Shown here in pieces: positions 47,480 through 55,236 of a stretch of 55,984 bases of DNA. The DNA comes from Chloroflexota bacterium (GTDB lineage: Bacteria; Chloroflexota; Anaerolineae; Anaerolineales; E44-bin32). Numbering within the stretch: position 1 is the stretch's first letter; each line of letters begins with the position of its first letter. The position numbers and the translations under genes are program-made. Below the pieces are notes generated by a model that was given only the letters and a program-made list of their open reading frames with translations, searched no databases and had not been told where the DNA came from. Where the stretch lies: positions 1 through 55,984 of the forward strand of contig JADFRG010000017.1 in assembly GCA_022561385.1 (NCBI GenBank). The letters run 5' to 3'.

Positions 47480-48385
47480 CTAGTTCAGGGCGACGGCAAT
47501 GCCAGCCGCGACCCTAGCGTTGTTGCGCAAGAGCGCTAGATTCGCCCTCAGGGAGCGGCCGTCGGTAAACTCGGACATCCTGGACAGCAAAAATGGGGTG
47601 AGCGCGGGACCGCTGACGTTGCGCGCTTCGGTTGCAGCCCGCTGCAGGGCTTCCTGCACTACATCAAACGGAATGGCATCCGACTCTGGACACGGTACTC
47701 CAATCAGCAGTCCACCCGCCGACGGCAACTCCCAGTGCGCACGCAAAATGCCGGCCACCTCCTCCGGTGTATCGGCGCGCGCGCTGATGGGCAGACCACT
47801 CTCTCGGCTGTAAAAGCCTGGGAGTTCATCGGTCTCGTAACCCACGACGGGAACCCCGGCCGTTTCCAGCCATTCGATCGTCCGCGGCAGATCCAGGATG
47901 GCCTTGGCGCCTGAGCACACAACCGCCACCGGAGTTTGAGCCAACTCGGGCAGATCTGCGGACACATCCATCCCGCCCCCGCGGTGCACGCCACCGATAC
48001 CCCCCGTTGCAAACACCCGAACTCCCGCGGCCCTGGCCATGATCATTCCCCCCGCCACGGTGGTGCCTCCAGAGCGACCGGTCGCCCTCGACCAACTGAA
48101 GTCGCGGCGGCTGATCTTAACTACCTGTTCGTCGAGTGAAAGTCGTTCCAGCTCCTCAGGGGTCAATCCAAGCTTTGCGACCCCGTCCAGCACCGCCGCG
48201 ATTGCTGGCACTGCGCCCGCTTTGCGGACTTCGGCCTGCATACGTCGCGCAAGCTCCAAATTGATGGGACGCGGTAGACCGTGGGTGATGACGGCTGATT
48301 CGAGCGCAACTACCGGACGCCCTTCCGACAGCGCGGTCTTGACTTCCGGGAGGATCTGCAGCCAACTCGATTCGGGAACGGTCAC
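47480..48385 (-). CDS. psuG: Pseudouridine-5'-phosphate glycosidase
   Basis: A 301-residue PsuG that splits pseudouridine 5'-phosphate into uracil and ribose 5-phosphate. Family blocks are VALESAVITHGLPRPINLE, the catalytic-Lys region, GGTTVAGGMIMARAAGVRVFATGGIGGVH (read in parts) and the C-terminal NALLRNNA-type segment (ANLALLRNNARVA). The start is GTG. The usual kinase partner PsuK is not in the window. Confidence 0.93.
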   Translation of the reverse strand: MTVPESSWLQILPEVKTALSEGRPVVALESAVITHGLPRPINLELARRMQAEVRKAGAVPAIAAVLDGVAKLGLTPEELERLSLDEQVVKISRRDFSWSRATGRSGGTTVAGGMIMARAAGVRVFATGGIGGVHRGGGMDVSADLPELAQTPVAVVCSGAKAILDLPRTIEWLETAGVPVVGYETDELPGFYSRESGLPISARADTPEEVAGILRAHWELPSAGGLLIGVPCPESDAIPFDVVQEALQRAATEARNVSGPALTPFLLSRMSEFTDGRSLRANLALLRNNARVAAGIAVALN

Positions 48386-48464
48386 CGGGAGGATGTCATC
48401 ATTGCCGTACAGGACTTATTTTCGGCTCGTATAACGTAGGCTTCCTGAAAATAGCCTGAACAAA

Positions 48465-49859
48465 TTACAGCGACCGGGAATGCTCCGTCAGTGACTCCAG
48501 CTGCGACAGAGTTTCTTGAAGCCGGTCCGGCAGTTCGAATCTGCCTGGATCCAGCCTTTGGGCGGCTTCGACGCGTCCCTGGAGATCGATCAGCCTACGC
48601 CGCAGCCGGTCCAGCAACTCGTAGCACCGACGACGGTCCGGTAGCTGACCATCGTTCCATGCCGCGATCAGTTCGAGAATCACCTCTCGCTGAAGGGCAA
48701 ACTCTCGAAGTTGACCTTCGCGTCGCAGGTGCTCCGAGGAGCGAAGTCGCCGCGCCCGGGCCTCGTCTCGCGCAACTCCAGTTAACGTCTGGCCCGCAGC
48801 AATCTCTAAATCCGTCGACGGGATCTGATCGTCCCGCACTTCCCAGGTGCCCACACCCACCCATACCAGCTCCAGACCCAGGTCCTGGAGCCGCTGCTTT
48901 CTTTCTTGTGTGTGGAAGCTAGCGGTCAGCTTGCGGCGAGGAATATGGAAGTTTTCACTCTGGTCGCCAGGTAGTGCCAGGAATTCCTCAAGCGTGCGGG
49001 CTGCGACGTAACGCTTGATCTCATGCACTGCCAGGGTAGGAAGTGTTTCGGTCCAGCGCGGCAGACCGGCTTCCCCCGAGATTCCGCCGTAGGCCAGGTT
49101 CAACATGCTTCTGGGGTCGGCCTCGTAGGTGCCGTCGTCATTCCGACGGTACGAACTGAAAGCACGGAAGACGATTTGGACATCCCGAGCATGGACGATG
49201 ATCCCGTCCTTCGTGACGGTGCGTATCTCATCGATCTCTCTGAGTTGATCCCTGAGGTCGATCACATCCCGCAAACGTTCAAAACCCTGGATAAAGTATC
49301 GCGAGTGACCTGCGCTGGGACCGTAGATTCGCGGCTGACCCTCCAGGGTTTCGAACACCGCTGCGAATCCGAGGTGAAGTTTGAGGTAGCCCGGTCCCCC
49401 GATGCGTAGCAATGGATTCTGCTGATCCAGGTGAGCTACATCGCCGGCGTCGATTGAGAGCACCGGATATCGGATCCCGAACACTGAGCCCAGCAGGTAA
49501 CGGTAGGCGATGCTGGTCGATTCAAGCTCGAACAGATCGGCCAGATAACGAGCACCGAGGTGAAAGGCCAGAAAAATAGTAAGCAGAACTGGAAACACGA
49601 AAATTAGGACCTGAGGGCTTAAGAAAGAGCTGAAAACATCCAGAAGCACCGCGAATACGACCGGCAAATCGGTCAGCCTCTCGGCGGGAATCAGGGGAGG
49701 GAAATTTCCGATCAGCGCCACCGCAAACCAATAAAGCCCCAATACCGCTAACGCCGTGACCAGCCGCAGCCGACTGCCGACGCGGCCGCGATCCAGGATG
49801 AGGTTCAGGGGCGAGAACCTGGGGCCAGCTCCTACACGGATGTCAGCCACTTGGCTCAT
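48465..49859 (-). CDS. SPFH/band-7-like membrane protein (pair member B)
   Basis: A 464-residue protein with three hydrophobic spans in the first 105 residues, then a soluble region resembling an SPFH/band-7 beta-sheet domain. That region includes GPGYLKLHLGFAAVFE, a segment about inward stimuli (VTKDGIIVHARDVQIVFRAFSSY) and a helical C-terminus rich in Arg/Glu/Leu. I cannot assign a family with confidence. Its start overlaps the stop of 49856-51142 by 4 bp, so the two products are coupled and probably form a hetero-oligomer at the membrane. Confidence 0.72.
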   Translation of the reverse strand: MSQVADIRVGAGPRFSPLNLILDRGRVGSRLRLVTALAVLGLYWFAVALIGNFPPLIPAERLTDLPVVFAVLLDVFSSFLSPQVLIFVFPVLLTIFLAFHLGARYLADLFELESTSIAYRYLLGSVFGIRYPVLSIDAGDVAHLDQQNPLLRIGGPGYLKLHLGFAAVFETLEGQPRIYGPSAGHSRYFIQGFERLRDVIDLRDQLREIDEIRTVTKDGIIVHARDVQIVFRAFSSYRRNDDGTYEADPRSMLNLAYGGISGEAGLPRWTETLPTLAVHEIKRYVAARTLEEFLALPGDQSENFHIPRRKLTASFHTQERKQRLQDLGLELVWVGVGTWEVRDDQIPSTDLEIAAGQTLTGVARDEARARRLRSSEHLRREGQLREFALQREVILELIAAWNDGQLPDRRRCYELLDRLRRRLIDLQGRVEAAQRLDPGRFELPDRLQETLSQLESLTEHSRSL

Positions 49860-51142
49860 CGCCTATCCTCTGGATCCAGGCACTCCGAGTCCCGCGCCTT
49901 GACCTGCTCGAGCACGTCGCGCACCTGCGCCGAGCGGGCGGACAACCGCGGCAGTTCTGCACAGAGCTGGGCGGCGTCCTCGAGGATCAGGACGATGGCA
50001 TCCCGCTGTGAGAGAGAGTGATCCAATTGGAGCTGTTGGGACATCTTGTGGGTCAATCGCTCGATGAGCATAAGGGCGGCTTTCGCTTCGCCCCGGATGC
50101 CTGCTTCGCGCACCAGCTCGATCGCCTCGTCAAGTTGTTTTCGGACCGGGCCTGCCCATCCATCGAACCAGGCCTGCAGCTGCTCGGCCTGAATCTCGGC
50201 CGGTATCTGCAGGTCCGAGACGGTGACGCCCAGAACTCGGATCCCGCGTTCCTTGATGAGCCGCAGGTCCGAAATGCTTGATTCCTGGGTCAGCCGGGCA
50301 AGGATGGCCGCCTCAATTCCCGCCATGACCTCTGAGCGGTCTGCCAGGAACTCGTCCAGATTCCGATCCTTGACCTCATCTCGCCATAACTCGACGACCA
50401 ACCGGAGTGGGATCTCGCTCCAGGACCAATCGTGCTCGCCGGAGATCATCTTCCCGAAGGCCGCCGCCTGCAACGCGCCAACGGAGGGCACCGTGGGAGG
50501 CGCATCGGCCACATCGTCGCTTTCAACCGGAGTCCGACGCTCCAGCACGAAAGTGATCGAAAGTGAAGCCGAGACCGGAATTCCGTCCAGGGTAAGCGCC
50601 ATGGCGCTCACCTCATCTGCTGTGGCTGTCGAGCCCGCCGGCGGCGGGGAGCCGTGCAGCGATCGCCTCTGACGGCGAAGATCAAACCCCTCCGCAAGCC
50701 ATTCGCCCGGCTCAGTGAAGGCCAGGCCTCCCGGCCCGACGATGCGGGTCATCGCGGTATCTGTCCGGAGAAGCGCGGCGCTCAAATGGTCCACCCAGAT
50801 AACACCCGCACCGCGCAACGCCATTTCATCCGGCGTTGCCTGGGGTTTGCCTTCGCGCACGAAGGTGACGGTACCGCCCTCTCCAAGCAGATAATTCAAC
50901 AGCCGTCCGAAGACCGATCTACGCCCGGTTTGGTCGCGTACCGGCAGGACAAATTGTGAGATCAGGGCGAGCGCAGGGAGAAAAGCGAGAAGTGCGATAA
51001 GCGCGCTGCCGCTGGACAGCCTGAATGCTTCTCCGGCGCTGTCGGCAACGCGGACCAACAAAACGAGGTAAATGAGCGCGGCAAGGGTAACAAGCAGTCC
51101 CAGTCGCGAACCCCTCCGGCGAAAACGCACCCTGCGATTCAT
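49856..51142 (-). CDS. SPFH/band-7-like membrane protein (pair member A)
   Basis: A 428-residue protein with a very basic N-terminus (MNRRVRFRRRGSRLG) and two hydrophobic spans (about 14-33 and 45-67). An SPFH-like core follows (GVIWVDHLSAALL, RIVGPGGLAFTEPGEWL, LDGIPVSASLSITFVLE) and then a long helical region (ERGIRVLGVTVSDLQIPAEI), which is a stomatin-like join of sheet and coiled coil. It is the first gene of a two-gene unit. The partner gene resembles it in layout, which suggests duplication and a heteromeric membrane assembly. Function is unknown. Confidence 0.72.
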   Translation of the reverse strand: MNRRVRFRRRGSRLGLLVTLAALIYLVLLVRVADSAGEAFRLSSGSALIALLAFLPALALISQFVLPVRDQTGRRSVFGRLLNYLLGEGGTVTFVREGKPQATPDEMALRGAGVIWVDHLSAALLRTDTAMTRIVGPGGLAFTEPGEWLAEGFDLRRQRRSLHGSPPPAGSTATADEVSAMALTLDGIPVSASLSITFVLERRTPVESDDVADAPPTVPSVGALQAAAFGKMISGEHDWSWSEIPLRLVVELWRDEVKDRNLDEFLADRSEVMAGIEAAILARLTQESSISDLRLIKERGIRVLGVTVSDLQIPAEIQAEQLQAWFDGWAGPVRKQLDEAIELVREAGIRGEAKAALMLIERLTHKMSQQLQLDHSLSQRDAIVLILEDAAQLCAELPRLSARSAQVRDVLEQVKARDSECLDPEDRR

Positions 51143-51249
51143 CGAGCCGGGATTTTAGCTCAATCGATGGGGCGAGCCAAACTCAGGTCTTGCTTTGCGA
51201 AGCTTGAAAGGCTCGTACTAGGTGGAGGAGTTAAAAAAGGAGATCAAAC

Positions 51250-52104
51250 ATGGTTACGTTCATTGAGTTGTACGAGGACTACCTGAATCAACGGATTTCA
51301 ACACAGGTCACCAAAGGAACATTGAAAATATATGGTTATACCGCCAGACCGTTTTGCGAGTGGGCAGATGACAATGGTATCAAACCGAGCACGATTCTAC
51401 GAAAACATATCCGTGCTTACATCGCTAAACTTACCTTATCAGGTAGGGCTAAGGCCACCGTTGACTTACATGGGAGGAATGTTCGTGCCTTGTTGCGATA
51501 CGGTCATTTAGAAGGCGTCTGTCCCGAAGTAAACTTCCGGGGCTTACTTCCCAGACCACCAAAAAGGAAGCAACGCGTAGCTCGCAAGGAAGATATAGAC
51601 AAGCTCTTAGCAGCAAATTCGTCACCTCGCTACAAAGCGATCATCCTTCTAATGTACGAGTCAGGTGTTAGGAGACAAGAAACCAGCGATTTGAACTGCG
51701 GAGATTTAGATTTTTCTCTGCAGGACGTCCTTCGGATATTAGTTCGTTCAGGTAAAGGCGATAAAGACCGGGTGACTTTTGCTGGCAGGCGGACGATGGA
51801 AGCATTACTCGACTACATGGTCACCGTGCCACATGAGGAGAACGATCCTGTTTTTATTTCCAATCGCGGTAACAGAATGAGCGTTCAAAGTATCGACTGG
51901 CTGTTCAAGATACTTAGCAAAAAGGCTGGCATCAAAATAACTCCACATGCCGTTCGTCGCGGATTTGCGGTATCACACCGTGGTATGTCACTGTGGGACT
52001 TGAAGGAACTAATGGGCCATGCTTCTATTCAAACAACTCAGCTTTATGTTCAACTCGGGGGAGACGATCTACTTGAATCTTATCGCGCCTACGATGTCAC
52101 GTAA
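51250..52104 (+). CDS. Tyrosine recombinase (phage-type integrase)
   Basis: A 284-residue site-specific recombinase. An N-terminal SAM-like DNA-binding domain (1-105) is followed by the catalytic domain with Arg141 (ESGVRRQE), Lys in SGKGDKDR (167-173), His233/Arg236 (TPHAVRRGF), His257 (MGHASIQTT) and nucleophile Tyr266 (QLYVQ). A very strong ribosome-binding site (AAAAAAGGAGAT) precedes the ATG. It lacks the extra helix expected in integron IntI as far as I can judge. It is the first gene after the chromosomal SPFH pair and faces into the element. Confidence 0.93.
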   Translation: MVTFIELYEDYLNQRISTQVTKGTLKIYGYTARPFCEWADDNGIKPSTILRKHIRAYIAKLTLSGRAKATVDLHGRNVRALLRYGHLEGVCPEVNFRGLLPRPPKRKQRVARKEDIDKLLAANSSPRYKAIILLMYESGVRRQETSDLNCGDLDFSLQDVLRILVRSGKGDKDRVTFAGRRTMEALLDYMVTVPHEENDPVFISNRGNRMSVQSIDWLFKILSKKAGIKITPHAVRRGFAVSHRGMSLWDLKELMGHASIQTTQLYVQLGGDDLLESYRAYDVT

Positions 52105-52140
52105 AAATACGGGAATATGGTGGGCCTGCACCCCACGATA

Positions 52141-52177
52141 CCCCAGCCAGCTCCCTCTGGTTGGGGGTTCCTTTATT
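52141..52177 (+). terminator. Integrase terminator hairpin
   Basis: Stem CCCCAGCCAG/CTGGTTGGGG (one G-T pair) around CTCCCT at 52141-52166, followed by GTTCCTTTATT. Confidence 0.7.
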
Positions 52178-52196
52178 GAATTTTGACCGACAACAA

Positions 52197-52286
52197 CATA
52201 ACGGTTGCGAGCTCAGTGGCCAGGGAAAGATCTACACATTATCAAATCGCCGCGCATCCCCGGTCCGCTCCAGCGAGTTGTTATGC
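52197..52286 (-). other. Integron attC-like recombination site
   Basis: On the minus strand a 90-nt stretch begins GCATAACAACTCGCTGGAGC and ends AACCGTTATG. The ends CATAAC and GTTATG are perfect inverted repeats, the position of the R boxes in attC sites. The left part follows the attC pattern (C)TAACAAnTCGnTnnAGC as I recall it. The stop codon TAA of the 52281-52787 gene lies inside the left box, as in many gene cassettes. Pairing of the inner arms is only partial, so this needs a covariance-model test. Confidence 0.5.
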
Positions 52287-52787
52287 GGCTTTTTTCTCCA
52301 TGAATGTTGCCAAACTCTCAACTAGCTTTTCAAGTCCTTCTTGTGCCTCACTAATACCTACGTTTCTTCCGCCGATCACTCCTTCGACACGATGCTTCAG
52401 CCGGTTCACCTCGTGATGGACGTCCCCAGCGAGGTCCGATCGAGATCCTATATACTTGTCAACCCTCTCGTTGAGCGCCGCTATCCGATAGAGACCTGAA
52501 TTGAAGAAATAGCCAGAAAGCCACGGTGAATCAGCGATTTCTTCGCCAGCTGAAAGCGAAGCTATCTGAGTCATCAAAGTCTGAGGATACTCCGGATCAA
52601 GATGCTCATCGGAATACCCGTCTTCGCTGATTCTTGTGGCTTCCTGGAGAGAATAGATTGCCCCTACCGCAAATCCTACTAATGCGAGCTCTTCATCATT
52701 TGCGGGCGCAAGACCGTTCAGGCGGTTCGCTATTGCTGCCAAAAAGTCAATCTGTTCGGTCTTATTCACTGTCTTACTGTCAATCAA
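52281..52787 (-). CDS. Hypothetical protein in a cassette-like context
   Basis: A 168-residue, mostly alpha-helical acidic protein of no recognised family (IDFLAAIANRLNGLAPANDEELALVGFAVGAIYSLQEA near the start; ERVDKYIGSRSDLAGDVHHEVNRLKHRVEGV later). The apparent start is TTG. Just upstream is GTTATACGGC, resembling the GTT core at which a cassette would join, with a TATAAT promoter-like hexamer beyond it. The stop lies in the attC-like site. It is opposite in strand to the integrase. Confidence 0.6.
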   Translation of the reverse strand: MIDSKTVNKTEQIDFLAAIANRLNGLAPANDEELALVGFAVGAIYSLQEATRISEDGYSDEHLDPEYPQTLMTQIASLSAGEEIADSPWLSGYFFNSGLYRIAALNERVDKYIGSRSDLAGDVHHEVNRLKHRVEGVIGGRNVGISEAQEGLEKLVESLATFMEKKAA

Positions 52788-52990
52788 GCCGTATAACTAA
52801 TGATTATAGGGAAATAATTCCGAATATCCCCGGTGTTGGAGGAGGAAAGGGAAGATACTCCCAATAATGTTCCTATCACGGGATTATCAGGAATTATGTC
52901 CCAAATAAGTGCGGATTACATTGCTTACACCATAAACTTTAGGGAAAAAGGCAGGTTTTGCACACATGGAGCGCCTTTCATAAGGGGGAT

Positions 52991-53428
52991 TTAGTTGCCC
53001 CGGCGATCCTCCTGCTCCTCGAGCCATTCATAGTATTGTCGCTCGTCCCTCAGAACGATAGCGCGAATTTGGATGATGAAACGCTGGAGGTCCTCAGTGC
53101 TAAGTTTCTGAGCGAGGCTTAGAAGTTCTTGCTCATCAGGTGCTAATTCTTCAGGCTGAAGAATCTTGGTAAGCCAAGTTGGGAAGAAGTAGCTGATCGG
53201 CTTTTCAAGGGCCGAGGCCATTCTTGCGAGAGTTCCTGCGGATATCTCCATCTTCCCATTTTCCATATGAGAAACGGACGCCTGTCGTCGGCCTATCTTC
53301 TCAGCTAGTTCGGCTTGAGTCATGCCGGAGTCGTCGCGGGCTCGGCGGATGCGCTTGCCCATGTCGCGCGTTAATGAATCGGGGAAGGCTTCGTCATCGA
53401 TTGATGGTTTCTGTGGCTTATTTGACAT
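52991..53428 (-). CDS. XRE/Cro-CI family transcriptional regulator
   Basis: A 145-residue protein with an N-terminal helix-turn-helix (MGKRIRRARDDSGMTQAELAEKIGRRQASVSHMENGK, about 23-59) and a C-terminal helical region for dimerisation. It is divergent from the 53521-54099 gene. Two sigma70-like promoters and a GGAAT/ATTCC dyad lie between them, and one -35 element overlaps its start codon. It probably represses its own and/or the opposite operon, including rep, and so may control copy number or excision. Confidence 0.88.
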   Translation of the reverse strand: MSNKPQKPSIDDEAFPDSLTRDMGKRIRRARDDSGMTQAELAEKIGRRQASVSHMENGKMEISAGTLARMASALEKPISYFFPTWLTKILQPEELAPDEQELLSLAQKLSTEDLQRFIIQIRAIVLRDERQYYEWLEEQEDRRGN

Positions 53429-53451
53429 TGGAAGATTCGATTCTCTATAGA
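53422..53451 (+). promoter_or_regulatory. Promoter 1 of the rep operon
   Basis: Perfect -35 TTGACA (53422-53427), 18-nt spacer, -10 TATAGA (53446-53451). The -35 overlaps the XRE start codon on the other strand. Confidence 0.55.
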
Positions 53452-53458
53452 TTGGGGT

Positions 53459-53487
53459 TTGACAGGAATATTATTCCAGGGTATTCT
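53459..53487 (+). promoter_or_regulatory. Promoter 2 of the rep operon
   Basis: Perfect -35 TTGACA (53459-53464), 17-nt spacer, -10 TATTCT (53482-53487). Transcription would start near 53494. Confidence 0.6.
53465..53477. promoter_or_regulatory. Dyad operator candidate for the XRE protein
   Basis: GGAAT-ATT-ATTCC lies exactly between the -35 and -10 of promoter 2. A protein bound here would block RNA polymerase. Confidence 0.45.
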
Positions 53488-53520
53488 GTATTCGAATTGC
53501 GAAACACCCTTTTTTTGCCA

Positions 53521-54099
53521 GTGCGTATTCTACGAGAGCATGATGAAATACGCAATGAGGATCTTCAAGAGATGAGAGCTAAAGAGTTTATTGAGCAAGC
53601 TGCAATTGCATTTGGTGGTGATTATGCTCGTGCATTTAAGCTTCTCGGATTTGTGCTCTATCTTGCAGAAGATGGTCCAGAGCCGTTTCTTTCCGGAAGA
53701 GTGATGTCTCCAAGAACTTACCACAGGTGGATCGAGGAACTAGGAATTTGCAATCTGGATGGCTTTGCCATGGATGCGAGACTTAGGCAGCTAGTCAACG
53801 AATACGTGAGGAAGCGATCTGGAGGCCTGCCGATCCCACTGGCGAGATCGAAAGTGCTTGATGCCGTTAGTGTGATGATCGGCGAGAAGGATGCGCTGTC
53901 GCTGCAGGCGATCAGTCGCCATGCAAGCGCTCGGGTCCAGGGCGAGGGAACCGAGGCCGAAGGCCGTGAGGCGGAGACGAACGCCCTTGACGCGGGCGCG
54001 GATGGCGGCAGCCTGCGAAAAGCGACAGCGCAGAGTTCGGAGCTGGAACACCCCCGTCCTGTAATACGGGGGTGCAATGTACAGGACTTGTTTGAATGA
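53521..54099 (+). CDS. Unknown gene upstream of and coupled to rep
   Basis: A 192-codon frame. The longer open frame runs back over the XRE gene, but both promoters lie downstream of its early ATG at 53404, so I place the start at GTG 53521. TTG 53497 or 53515 and ATG 53572 (175 residues) remain possible. The product is helical, with a possible DNA-binding segment SPRTYHRWIEELG, and a Gly/Glu/Ala-rich tail of different base composition. Its TGA overlaps the rep ATG as ATGA. I recognise no family; a Rep accessory or regulator is a guess from position. Confidence 0.6.
   Translation: MRILREHDEIRNEDLQEMRAKEFIEQAAIAFGGDYARAFKLLGFVLYLAEDGPEPFLSGRVMSPRTYHRWIEELGICNLDGFAMDARLRQLVNEYVRKRSGGLPIPLARSKVLDAVSVMIGEKDALSLQAISRHASARVQGEGTEAEGREAETNALDAGADGGSLRKATAQSSELEHPRPVIRGCNVQDLFE
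54049..54087 (+). promoter_or_regulatory. Overlapping hairpins over the rep ribosome-binding site
   Basis: Hairpin 1 is CACCCCCGT/ACGGGGGTG (54049-54057 with 54066-54074, 9 bp). Hairpin 2 is GTCCTGTA/TACAGGAC (54056-54063 with 54080-54087, 8 bp). The hairpin 1 loop supplies the left arm of hairpin 2, so they can form an H-type pseudoknot or exclude each other. The rep Shine-Dalgarno AGGA (54083-54086) is inside the right arm of hairpin 2. Confidence 0.6.
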
Positions 54100-54194
54100 A
54101 GTATTCCGTAAGTGTTGACACGCTCTATATCAATGTCAAATACCCTCGAAAGGATGTGTTCGACAGGTGGAGTAGGGTGATTCGGGGGTGCAAT
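54067..54194 (+). repeat. 12-bp direct repeat flanking the rep start
   Basis: CGGGGGTGCAAT occurs exactly at 54067-54078 and 54183-54194, before and within the rep 5' end. It may be a Rep-binding or origin element. Confidence 0.5.
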
Positions 54195-55163
54195 TCGAGA
54201 AGGCTGAAGGATGGTGTTGCTGAGGGAGATTTTGTGGTTCGAGGTGGTTCGGCAGGATACAAGGTAAGCGTATGGAGTCATGACATTCGAGCATTTCTCA
54301 CCGATGAAGTTGATGAATTGAGAGGTGAAGGACAGGGGATGGGAATCTGGAGTCAGATTGGCCCCAAATATCTTCTTGATCATCGACTTGGAAAAGAGCT
54401 TCGAGAAGCTGTCAGAAAGTTTCTGTCAGATATAGGTGTTAAGGGAGACTGGCCGATTCGAATAACTAGGATTGACATCGCATTAGATCTATTTGGTTTG
54501 GAATTGGCTGATGAAGATATCGAAAAGTGGCGATATGGCTGGGTTGGAAGAGCGGGGCTTTCTTCGATCTATTTCAATTCACAATCAAGACAGATTGAGA
54601 CGATCAATATCGGTTCCAGGAAATCTGCAGTTTATCTAAGGATTTATGACAAGGTTGCTCAAGCTGAAGCGGAGGGGGATATCGAGTATTGGCGCGACGT
54701 TTGGAATGGATATTCCGGCCCGGTGGCACGAGTTGAATGGGAAGTAAAGCCAAACAAGGGTGGGTTCGAAGAGTTCGAAGATTTCGATAACCTTTGCGAA
54801 TTGCAGATTGTAAAGCTCCTGAATTATCTGGTGGAGTGGGGAAGAGCATGTATTCCGGATCTTGATGATTCAAACAATCGACGTTGGAAAGTCTCTGAGT
54901 TTTGGAATCGGGTTCTATCAGCGGCAGAGGATTGGGCCGATGGCATTACCTGGCCAACCTCAAGAAAGGGAAAGGAATTCAAGGGAATCTCGGAGGGGTA
55001 TCTGCGAGGCGTGGCAGGGACTGTCTCTGGTGCGATGGCGAGATTAAATACTGAAAAGCCAAGCCTATTTCAAATGCTTACGCATCTCGAAGAGCATGGA
55101 TTAGGTCTGGAGAAGATCCAGAGGGATGCGGAAAAGAAGGCAGAGATCATATCTCGCTTGTAG
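54096..55163 (+). CDS. Rolling-circle-type replication initiation protein (Rep_trans-like)
   Basis: A 355-residue Rep resembling the replication-initiation-factor family of RCR plasmids and filamentous-phage-like elements. Family features are RITRIDIALD (122-131), TINIGSRKSAVYLRIYDK (169-186, with Tyr180 or Tyr184 as candidate nicking tyrosine) and the acidic VARVEWEVKPN strand (210-220). It would nick an origin and prime rolling-circle synthesis. Translation is coupled to the upstream gene by ATGA, and its ribosome-binding site lies in a potential pseudoknot. Codon use is AT-leaning, unlike the chromosome core. Confidence 0.82.
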   Translation: MKYSVSVDTLYINVKYPRKDVFDRWSRVIRGCNSRRLKDGVAEGDFVVRGGSAGYKVSVWSHDIRAFLTDEVDELRGEGQGMGIWSQIGPKYLLDHRLGKELREAVRKFLSDIGVKGDWPIRITRIDIALDLFGLELADEDIEKWRYGWVGRAGLSSIYFNSQSRQIETINIGSRKSAVYLRIYDKVAQAEAEGDIEYWRDVWNGYSGPVARVEWEVKPNKGGFEEFEDFDNLCELQIVKLLNYLVEWGRACIPDLDDSNNRRWKVSEFWNRVLSAAEDWADGITWPTSRKGKEFKGISEGYLRGVAGTVSGAMARLNTEKPSLFQMLTHLEEHGLGLEKIQRDAEKKAEIISRL

Positions 55164-55169
55164 GGGTTT

Positions 55170-55226
55170 CCCCTGAGGGCCCCTGGAGACCTAAGCCGTA
55201 AGGCGTTGGCTCCAGGGGCTCAGGGG
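55170..55226. repeat. Long bulged inverted repeat between rep and second recombinase
   Basis: The left arm (55170-55188) is CCCCTGAG, a GG bulge, then CCCCTGGAG. The right arm (55210-55226) is CTCCAGGGG then CTCAGGGG, giving 17 base pairs. The 21-nt loop contains a further GCC-GTAA-GGC stem. There is no T-run, so an origin or recombination site is more likely than a simple terminator. Confidence 0.75.
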
Positions 55227-55236
55227 GATCAAACGA

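Noticed and set aside
53224..53520. Long N-terminal extension of the gene before rep
   Set aside because: It overlaps the XRE gene on the other strand, and two good promoters lie downstream of its starts.
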